Assembly (NCBI GenBank): GCA_001766655.1
Contig: MJCC01000006.1
Span: 290,054-313,661 of the forward strand
From: Phytomonas francai
Lineage: Eukaryota; Euglenozoa; Kinetoplastea; Trypanosomatida; Trypanosomatidae
Direction: 5' to 3'
Length of the DNA: 23,608 bases
The notes under the pieces are model-generated. The model was not told the DNA's origin, ran no database searches, and saw only the letters and a program-made list of their open reading frames with translations. Below, one piece after another: positions 1 through 7,500 of this stretch (position 1 is its first letter; each line of letters starts with the position of its first letter). The position numbers were made by a program, and so were the translations under genes.

Positions 1-162
1 GCCGCCCCCCTCCTCGACGTCTGCGCGGCCTGCCTCGTCAACCGCGCCGACGCGGCGCCGGCGCGCGCCGTCGAGCTCCTCGAGCACCGCGCCTTCGCCG
101 CCTTCCGCGCGGACCCGGCGCGGGCCGAGGAGGTCGTCCGACGGTGGGTGAACGAGTCCTAA
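1..162 (+). CDS. C-terminal end of an unidentified protein (partial, 5' cut by window)
   Basis: Frame 1 is open from the first base and ends at TAA (160-162), giving 53 residues ending in RRWVNES. The segment is alanine/arginine/leucine rich and looks helical (for example AVELLEHRAFAAF), and almost every third codon position is G or C, as in the GC-rich parts of the confirmed genes here. That codon bias, and the abrupt change to AT-rich sequence with a (TA)n tract right after the stop, support a real gene end. It would be the first visible member of the plus-strand cluster. No family is recognisable from so short a piece; an alpha-solenoid tail is possible but unproven. Confidence 0.6.
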   Translation, partial: AAPLLDVCAACLVNRADAAPARAVELLEHRAFAAFRADPARAEEVVRRWVNES

Positions 163-194
163 GGGGGGGAGGAAAGATGAGGGGTCGACTTTTC

Positions 195-217
195 ATATAT
201 ATATATATATATATATA
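195..217. repeat. (AT)11 microsatellite
   Basis: Perfect dinucleotide run just downstream of the first stop codon. Similar runs occur at 4340-4361 and 14677-14703, all in intergenic sequence. Confidence 0.95.
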
Positions 218-753
218 GGGTACAGAGGGGGGAAGTCTATTTCTATTGCTTCGATGAATGTTTACGTTGAGACATACGGCAGTGAAAGATGCGCTCTTTT
301 TTCCTGAAACGTTGCGTGCTCTCCCGCCCACCCCTTGCGTCTCGTGTCAACGAATCCCTCGGCATCCGCATCCGGGACAGGGTGGGAAGAGGTTGTGATT
401 AAGCCGAATTGGGAGAAGCCAAGATGCCTGGCGTTGTGTTTCTGTATCGATCAAAACTGGGGTTCTGGTAGAGTGTTACGGGAGCCATGGATTTTTGGTC
501 AAGATCATGTATTCTCTTGATTTGTAATTCCTTTTTCTCAGTTAATATAAAGCTGAGATATGGATGCGTTGAGCTCGTGTGTGCACGTTCCATCGCGTTC
601 GACGATTACTTCAATGGGAAGTTTTTGAGATAAGGTGGCTCCAATGTACCAATACTCGCCTATTCCGTCAAATCAGAAAAAAAAAAAGAGAAAATGATAG
701 ACGATTGTATAGTCTAGCCCTTACCAATGACAACTTTCAGTTCACATGGTACC

Positions 754-810
754 TATCTTTTCCCCCTTCGTCTAATAATTTTGATATCCAAAAAGTTTGT
801 ATATGCCTAG
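754..810 (+). promoter_or_regulatory. Candidate spliced-leader acceptor for the deformylase gene
   Basis: A C/T-rich stretch at about 754-773 is followed by AG dinucleotides at 794-795 and 809-810, giving a 5' UTR of roughly 50-65 nt before the ATG at 862. Inferred from the known kinetoplastid rule (pyrimidine tract, then first usable AG). Which AG is used cannot be decided here. Confidence 0.4.
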
Positions 811-861
811 GATCAATATCGTAGACGTTATACTGGTAGGTGATACGACTTTACCATATAA

Positions 862-1662
862 ATGAGATTAACACGTTTCTCCCTTGCGAGGCTAACTCGC
901 CTACTCTTTGCTTCACAAAAGGCAGACAAGGCTGAACCTCAGAGTATGAAGGACAGGGTGGAAGAGCAAATCAATCTCGAAGCTGCTGCTTTCGCCAAAA
1001 TCGTGCCCTACCCTCACCGCTGCCTTACACGCCCTGTTCTTGGCCTCACGCAGGGCCAGGTACGCACCGCGGTTTTTACCTCGAATCTCAACACCTTGAT
1101 AAGCGTCGCCACCGACCTCAGCTGCCTCTCCTTGTCGGCGCCGAAGATCAACTGGGATGCGGCGGTGGTGATTATCCGCGGCAACACCGACGATGCGGAC
1201 TTTGATGTGTGGGTGAATCCGCAGGTCCCTGGCTATAACGACCGGCACTCCATCGCGCCGATGTACGGGATGTGGGAAAACTGCATCTCCTGCGGGCTGA
1301 GCCACGCTTGGGTGGTGCGCCCGCAGCGGATCACGTGCAAAGGTTGGGATATGGTGGGAAATGAGAAGGTGGAGGTCTTGGACGGCATGCGGGCGCGATG
1401 TCTGATGCATGAGTTGGATCATCTAAACGGGAAGACGATTTTTCATCAGGCCGTAGGGCCTGAGTTTGTGGTGAGTGGAAGCGCTTTGGGGCAACGGGAT
1501 CTATGGCCGCCCAATTTTCCCTCTGCTGAGGCGCACATGACACCGGCATATGGTTTCTTCGATTACGTGACCAACACGACCGTCATCCCAAAAGGCCTAG
1601 AGTGGTGGTTTAATCAGGAATCACATAATCAACATTTTAACAACGAGCGCCTGACGCGGTGA
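862..1662 (+). CDS. Peptide deformylase family protein, probably mitochondrial
   Basis: 266 residues. Peptide deformylases remove the formyl group from initiator methionine of organelle-made proteins using a Cys/His/His-bound metal. All three family motifs are recognisable. Motif I, normally GxGLAAPQ, reads SLSAPK (S90-K95). Motif II, normally EGCLS, reads ENCIS (E139-S143) with the metal-ligand Cys141. Motif III is a canonical HELDH (183-187) followed by LNG. An 'RPQRITCKGWDMVG' strand between motifs II and III matches the family fold. The first 20 residues (MRLTRFSLARLTRLLFASQK) are basic, lack acids and suit a mitochondrial presequence, supporting the ATG at 862. The motif I Gln, which helps catalysis in bacterial enzymes, is Lys here, and the motif II Gly is Asn, so activity is uncertain. 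Trypanosomatids are known to have divergent deformylases; this may be one of them or a non-catalytic relative. Confidence 0.85.
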   Translation: MRLTRFSLARLTRLLFASQKADKAEPQSMKDRVEEQINLEAAAFAKIVPYPHRCLTRPVLGLTQGQVRTAVFTSNLNTLISVATDLSCLSLSAPKINWDAAVVIIRGNTDDADFDVWVNPQVPGYNDRHSIAPMYGMWENCISCGLSHAWVVRPQRITCKGWDMVGNEKVEVLDGMRARCLMHELDHLNGKTIFHQAVGPEFVVSGSALGQRDLWPPNFPSAEAHMTPAYGFFDYVTNTTVIPKGLEWWFNQESHNQHFNNERLTR

Positions 1663-2148
1663 TGATAACGCATCATTGAAATTTTTTGGCAGGGGGGAAG
1701 AGGTGGTGCGCGGACGAACTCCATACGCACTGATTTACACCACCATGATTACGGTGCGCGTTTTGCATCTCTTCACTATTATTGTTGTTGTTCTTTTATA
1801 ATGATACTTTTCACATCCAGTGCAGCTTCTCCATTATATATTTATATACCAACATGGTTAATAATATCCTAACGACCTTTCTATGGGCGGCTGCACACTC
1901 ACAAGAGGGTACCGCTTTACCACATTCACGGATGGACCACAATTGGAACATTCATCTCCCTTTCCATTATCATCACTCACCTTATTATTCATTTTTTAGG
2001 GAATCTTACTCACTCCAGTGGGCATAGATAAGCAAAAGAGGGTTGTAGCTTAATAGTTTTTTTTGGTCCAGAGTGCATAGTTTGAAAGGGGGCAAAGGGG
2101 TGAGCTCCTCTTTTAGCGTGTCATCATTCTATATTGCACTCGTGTATC
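1663..2148. other. Intergenic region between deformylase and PPPDE gene
   Basis: About 490 bases, AT-rich with several pyrimidine stretches. Nothing in it resembles a conserved gene. A fragment near 2043 faintly resembles the start of a tRNA, but no cloverleaf follows. Confidence 0.55.
1951..1999 (+). promoter_or_regulatory. Candidate spliced-leader acceptor for the PPPDE gene
   Basis: A long pyrimidine-dominated stretch ending in ATTTTTTAG places an AG at 1998-1999, about 150 nt before the ATG at 2149. A weaker alternative AG lies at 1819-1820. Inferred from kinetoplastid trans-splicing signals. Confidence 0.45.
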
Positions 2149-4068
2149 ATGGGCTCTCGTGAAAGTCGCACATCTAACAAGGACAATAGCTTAAATACAA
2201 AGGAGAACCCCCCCGCTGCGCCGTGTCGTGTGGTTCATGACTCCTTGACTGGTTCTGATCATGCCAACGCAAACAGCGTGCTCCTGCCCCTCCCCGAACA
2301 CCCCATCCCCACACGAATTTTTCAACCCCTACAGCGTCGTCTACACCTTATCGTGCGGGGTCCCACCTTAGATCCCTCGCCATCCGACCGCATTGAGAGC
2401 GATCCGGTGCGGGACCCCCTGTCCACTCGACCCGATCTCGCTGTCGCTAATAAGAGTGATCGGAATAAAAAAGTGTTGTCTTCGAAGAAACACTACGCGA
2501 ACTTGGCGTCGTCGACTGGCTCCGCCGTTCCGCCGCTCTCTCCCCCACCTTTACAGGCTCCCCAAACCATCTACGACTCGGGTGTTCATTTCGTCCGCGA
2601 ACGCACATCTTTTGTTCGCACCCAACAGACGCACCCACCTTCAACCCACCGCTTTACGGTTTATGTGTATATCTACGAGTTAAGCGATGGGATGTTGGCC
2701 AAACACGGGCGGGAGCTCATGGACTTAGAATCTTCCGGCGTGTACCACTCCGCTATTGTGTGTTATGGCATGGAGTTTTACTTTGAAGGGGGTATCGCGA
2801 TCGCGGGGGCGGGGAAAACGCGAATTGGAACGAAATACAGTGCTGTGCGGCTCGGGTGCACCTCGGTGAGCCTCTTTGAGTTTCTCTGCTGGGTGCGTGA
2901 GAGAGAACGGGATATTTATCAAGTTCACGCGTACAACATCAAGTCGCACAACTGCCATTACTTCACCCGGAAGGCGGCGGAGTTTCTCCTCGGTAAGGCG
3001 GTGTCGGTGCCTTCCTACCTCTATTCCACGACGGAGAGTTTTTTCAATACCAAAAAGGGTGCGGCGCTGCAGGAGGTGATGTCCGTCCTGATCGAAGGAT
3101 CCCAGTATTTAATCGCCGAGAAGCAATTTATGCGGGTGCTCGAGATGCAGTCGGGGTTGCGTAGGCTGCTCTACTGTCTGATGTGCTGCCGGATCCCTCG
3201 ACAGCCCCCAAAGGTCGTCGTCGTCTTCCGAGTTGACGACGAGAAGACCTGCAGGGCCACCCTCGACCAAATACTGCCGTATGTCGAACAGCTCATTGAC
3301 GCCAAACTTGTGAAACCGGTCGCAAGGAGCATACTGTCGTGCTTGACGATTGAGCTTGCTCGTGGGTTCGATTCTGTCGATCCTGACGCTGCGCAGGCGT
3401 TTGTTGATGTAATTACAGAGGCTCTTTTGCACAACCCGCTCGCGCTGTGGGGGCCCCTGCTTAACGTGCTTCGCGTTGCCATTCTCCATCACGTAGTCCT
3501 CACGACCGTCATATTTCACTCCAAGTTGCTTTCCGTTCTCGTTTTCGGGTCACAAGAGTTTTTGCATCTTTTGCCCGACGGCAAGCTAAATCTTTTGCGG
3601 GTGATCTGCAATCTGGCATGTGGGAGCAATGGCGCGATTCTCCTAAGCGACTCTCACTTTTTGAAGACCTGGGTTTCACTCGTCGGGATGGGGTTGATGG
3701 AGCCCTACTCCGCCATCGTCTACACTGCCTCTTGCCTTGCCGTAAATATCGCGATCAGCGAGGTAATATGGACTATTCCCTCGATTAATAATGAAACACC
3801 GATATTTATGGGACGTTCCACGATGCTCTCCCTCTTGACAATTACCCTCTATAATCTATCCCACAGCAATGAAAAGGAGCTGCCGGAGCCTAGCTTCAAC
3901 ATGCTTCTCACATGTTTGCTGTGGTTCATGACAAGTGGTACTTGGGTATTGAGGTTTGTCATCCAACATCCTTTCCATCCTTCTTACACCGATCTCCTTC
4001 GACGAGCACAAACGACTGAGTCCTGCGCCCTAATATTGATAATCAAGAAATTGTCAACCTTGGATTAA
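2149..4068 (+). CDS. PPPDE (DeSI-like) putative cysteine isopeptidase with PUL-like C-terminal domain
   Basis: 639 residues from the ATG at 2149; the frame extends five codons upstream only through a TTG. The N-terminus MGSRESRTS has Gly2 and Ser6, the usual N-myristoylation pattern, which favours this start and suggests membrane attachment. Residues 1-165 are low-complexity, Ser/Pro rich. A PPPDE domain begins near residue 170 (VYVYIYELSDG) with the expected catalytic pair His200 (YHSAIVCYG) and Cys269 (SHNCHYFT). PPPDE proteins (DeSI-1 and relatives) are papain-like proteases that remove SUMO or ubiquitin. Residues about 350-630 are helical and include 'GKLNLLRVICNLACG' followed by LLS, typical of PUL domains, which bind Cdc48/p97 in PLAA/Ufd3. 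PPPDE plus PUL in one chain is known in other eukaryotes, so the assignment is firm for the protease domain and moderate for PUL. The cellular substrate is unknown. It stands alone in function among its neighbours. Confidence 0.85.
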   Translation: MGSRESRTSNKDNSLNTKENPPAAPCRVVHDSLTGSDHANANSVLLPLPEHPIPTRIFQPLQRRLHLIVRGPTLDPSPSDRIESDPVRDPLSTRPDLAVANKSDRNKKVLSSKKHYANLASSTGSAVPPLSPPPLQAPQTIYDSGVHFVRERTSFVRTQQTHPPSTHRFTVYVYIYELSDGMLAKHGRELMDLESSGVYHSAIVCYGMEFYFEGGIAIAGAGKTRIGTKYSAVRLGCTSVSLFEFLCWVRERERDIYQVHAYNIKSHNCHYFTRKAAEFLLGKAVSVPSYLYSTTESFFNTKKGAALQEVMSVLIEGSQYLIAEKQFMRVLEMQSGLRRLLYCLMCCRIPRQPPKVVVVFRVDDEKTCRATLDQILPYVEQLIDAKLVKPVARSILSCLTIELARGFDSVDPDAAQAFVDVITEALLHNPLALWGPLLNVLRVAILHHVVLTTVIFHSKLLSVLVFGSQEFLHLLPDGKLNLLRVICNLACGSNGAILLSDSHFLKTWVSLVGMGLMEPYSAIVYTASCLAVNIAISEVIWTIPSINNETPIFMGRSTMLSLLTITLYNLSHSNEKELPEPSFNMLLTCLLWFMTSGTWVLRFVIQHPFHPSYTDLLRRAQTTESCALILIIKKLSTLD

Positions 4069-4339
4069 TTAAATGTACTAAAAAAAAAAAGTCTTTTTAA
4101 TTAGCTATTGAAATTATTTTGATCTATCGGATTAAGGGAGGTCAACTATACATCTGCATAACGATATTCTTTATTGATTATAAAAAGTAAAAGATTCTTT
4201 TTCGACATTGCGTCTGGGGGAGATGATTAAAATTTATATACCTCAGAGGTTCTCCACGGAAAAGGGTTCGATAGGGTGGAGGAGGAGGAGAGAGGGGAGT
4301 TGAAATTGGCATGTGCATCTTAGACAGTAACCTCGCCAA

Positions 4340-4361
4340 ATATATATATATATATATATAT
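4340..4361. repeat. (TA)n microsatellite
   Basis: Perfect TA dinucleotide run in the spacer upstream of CPSF160. Confidence 0.95.
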
Positions 4362-4521
4362 CATGTATCGATGCTTTCGAGCAGCATATCTTTGGAAAAA
4401 AAAACTCTCCTTCTGGTTCTTCCTTCCAGTATATATAATTAAAGAGAAAAAACCTTTTACAGATATTGAACTAAGATTCCTGGTTATTCCCTTTAAAAAT
4501 CTTCGCAACCCCCACGCATCC

Positions 4522-4560
4522 GGATTCTTCGTAAAGTCTTTCAGATAAGCCTCTTCCAAG
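4522..4560 (+). promoter_or_regulatory. Candidate spliced-leader acceptor for CPSF160
   Basis: Pyrimidine-rich sequence leads to AG at 4543-4544 and again (CTCTTCCAAG) at 4559-4560, only 21 nt before the ATG at 4582. An A-rich leader (CAA repeats then A9) precedes the start codon, consistent with a short unstructured 5' UTR. Confidence 0.5.
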
Positions 4561-4581
4561 AACAACAACAACAAAAAAAAA

Positions 4582-7500
4582 ATGCTCCACGCAGCCGCCT
4601 ATCCGAGCCTGCCGGCGAGCGGGGTCACGCATACCGTCTCGGGGGTCTTCTCCCCGGGCCTTCCCAGCTCTCAAAAAGAAGTCGTCGTCGTTTGCGGGAA
4701 TCAGGTCATCCTCTACCGCGCGGATGTCCCAGCCTCAGCCGAGGCTGGGAGAGGGGAAAGGGCGCCTTTGCAGTTCCTCATGGAGTGCCCGCTCTACGCG
4801 CCGCCGCTGTCGGTGGCCCTCTGCCGTCCCCCCGGGGCCACCGTCGACGCCCTGGCGATGCTCTTCGACGACGTTCACCTCTCCGTCGTCCAGCTCAACG
4901 CGCGTCTTTGGCGGCTGGATACGGTCGCGCTGGTGCGGCTCGACGACCGCGGGCTCGCGATGGAGCGCTGCGCGCTTCCGCCGATCCTGCGCGCGGACCC
5001 GACCGGGGCCTTCCTCGCCGTCCTCGCCAAGCGACGCGAGCTCTTCGTCTTTCCGCTGCTCAAAAAAGGCGTGCGGGAGGGGGGGGACGCCGCGAGGGAT
5101 TCCCCGGTGAAGCCAACGCCCACCGCCGGGAGCGGCCGGCCCGCGGTGAAGGTGTCGGCGATGAAGAAACCCGTGGTCAAGGTCGCCCTCGACGCCTGGG
5201 GTGATGACGACGACGACGACGACGACGACGACAGGGACGAGAAGCAGGAGGGAGAGGGGGATGGCGATAAGAATAATAGGGTTAATCCTCCCGATAAAAA
5301 GGGCGAAGAGGGCGGCGTGGGAACCACCCCCACGGAGGGGTTGGAGGACGAAGCGGCGGCGGCTGGTACGGGACTGCATTCCGTGCCATCAGGGGACGCG
5401 CTGGAGGTAATCGCGGTCGGCGATATTCTGCACGTCGCTTTGAACGAAATCAAAGACACGCTGCGCAATGTTCGCGACCTTCAATTCGTGGAGACGACCA
5501 CTGGCGAGCCGCTGATGGTTTTCTTGTATGAAAAGCAGCCGACCTGGGCGGGGCGGGTGAAGCTTGTGGAATGGCGTAGTCGCTCGGTCGAGGCGAATAT
5601 GCTTACCTGCTCTATTTTATGGGTAAAACTCACGCTGGGGGTGTCGTCCACGCAGCCCTCGCGACTTCTGCCGATCGGCGATGTCGATCATTTGCCCTTT
5701 AACACCACACATCTGACACCACTTCCGTCGTTTGCGAACGTCCCGTCGGCGGTGCTTGCCAGCGGGCGAAATGTTCTCGTGCATGTGAGCACGAAGAGCG
5801 GGTATGGGGCTTATTTTAATCGCCATGGGCAAGAGGAGGTGCAGTACGCGCGCTCCTCCGCCACTGCTTTCCATACCGTTCGCTGGTCAGACGCCGTGGA
5901 AAGAAAGGAAGAGGAAGGGGCAGAGGCTTGGGATCTCGTCCGGACGAATTTAAACCTCGCGAACGCCACCATTCTCCCGTTAATAGCGGCGGAAGGCGGA
6001 CCATCGAAGGAGTCGCGCTCCTCCTCCAGCTATCCTCAAGATGATTCACGTTATTTACCGCAGCTCTTGTTATTTACGGAGGATGCGGGAACGGTGGTGC
6101 GACTTACTATTCACACCCAAGGGCATGCCGTCAGCGGGATGACGGCAAGCATTATCTTGACAGGATGCTTCTGCTCCTGCTACTGCGAAATCGGGGGTGG
6201 GTTGTTCTTTTTGGGCTCCTGCCGTAGTGATTCGCGCGTTGTCTTTGTACGCTCGGAAAAGGAAAGTGGTGGCGAGGGAAACGTGGAACGGAATGGACGA
6301 ATTGCGGAGCCTTTGACCGTCCAACAGACTATTGTCGGCCTCGCGCCCATCCACGACACCGACGTGCTTGATGCCACCACCAAAGCGTCGGGTCGCCAAA
6401 CAGCGAATAGTGAAGTGGACGAGAAGGCAAAGGAGGAAGAGGACGACGACGAGTGGAAGGAGCTGCTTGGCGAATCCGTTGAGAACTCGCCGTACGCGGA
6501 GCTCTTCCACAGTGTCGTTCTCCCGCCTCTGCGGCGTTGTCCGCCCGCGCAGCGGCAGCAGGCGATAGACCTCGTCGTCTGCTCCGGCCTCGGCCTTTCC
6601 GGCGCGCTCTGCGTCCTACGCCACTCCATCCGCGATAACATTATCCGCCGGGAGGGGGTGGATGCGATCTCCGCCTTTTTCCTCGAGTCCCGCAGATACC
6701 GTGTAGGGGAGGGGGGAACCCGCAAGCGATCTCGTTCAGAGGTGGATGGGGAGGAAGGCCGTTCTCTTTCCAACGATGCCTCGCGCGTAGCGCATCTCTT
6801 GATGACGGGGAACGGCTTTACGATTTTATTTGCCGTGCAGGGTGATTCCGTCCAACAGGTCCGCGGAACGGTGTTGAATATCATGTCGAGAACGCTATTT
6901 GCTGCAGAGTTGGTATTATCACCGGGCCTTTTGCAGGTTACCGACTCGGAATTCCGAGTCGCCTCCTTGGACGGCAAGCGGACCTTCAAGCACGTGGTTT
7001 TCAATACCTCGGTAGGGCTTCCAATTGATTGTGGGCCGGCAAAGGCGGCTTTTTGCATTTCTCCGTTGGATAACAGCATCCTACACGAGTCGTTGCTCGT
7101 TCATTTCGAGAGTGGTAATCTCGTGCATTTTGCGTTGGATGACTTGAAGTCGACGACAACCGGGCGTCTCGTGTTCGGCGAGGTCCGCGCGGCCTGCCTA
7201 CGCCCAAAACGTTCCGAACTGGTCGCAATTCAGGGGATGGATCTTGTCTTTGTTAGCCTTGCGGACGATAAAGTGCTGCACCGCTTCCCCAACTTTGCGC
7301 TTCTTCCGTTGTACTCGTTTGAAAACGTGGAGGTTCCCATGGCGAAGCTCTCTGCACGCCTGAATGAGGAACCGCTCCCTACCGTAACTCATATGCAAGT
7401 GTTTGAACACCCTAGCCCCTTTTCTTCTCCTGGCGGTGCCGTGCGGGGGGTCGAGTGCACGCTAGTGCTTCTCATTTCCTCCGGCGAACTTCTCACCTAC

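Larger units (their letters stand above)
163..861. other. Intergenic region between partial gene and deformylase
   Basis: AT-rich spacer of about 700 bases. It holds the (AT)n tract at 195-217, a short A run near 680, and a pyrimidine stretch before the next gene. Short open frames inside it lack good start contexts and the codon bias of the flanking genes. I saw no tRNA or other RNA gene, although small non-coding RNAs without a strong motif cannot be excluded by eye. Confidence 0.6.
4069..4581. other. Intergenic region between PPPDE gene and CPSF160
   Basis: About 510 bases, strongly AT-rich, with an A10 run just after the stop, a (TA)10 microsatellite and several A runs. Short overlapping open frames in the AT-rich part are not credible genes. 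I saw no RNA gene. Confidence 0.6.

Noticed and set aside
195..217. TA microsatellites as regulatory elements
   Set aside because: They occur in only three of the spacers at inconsistent distances from starts and stops; slippage-prone simple repeats are the simpler explanation.
2040..2110. Possible tRNA starting at GTTGTAGCTTAATAG
   Set aside because: Only the first 15 bases resemble a tRNA 5' end; a T run follows and no cloverleaf can be drawn.
2134..2148. Start of the PPPDE gene at the TTG five codons upstream
   Set aside because: TTG starts are not expected in nuclear genes; the ATG at 2149 gives a myristoylation-type N-terminus.
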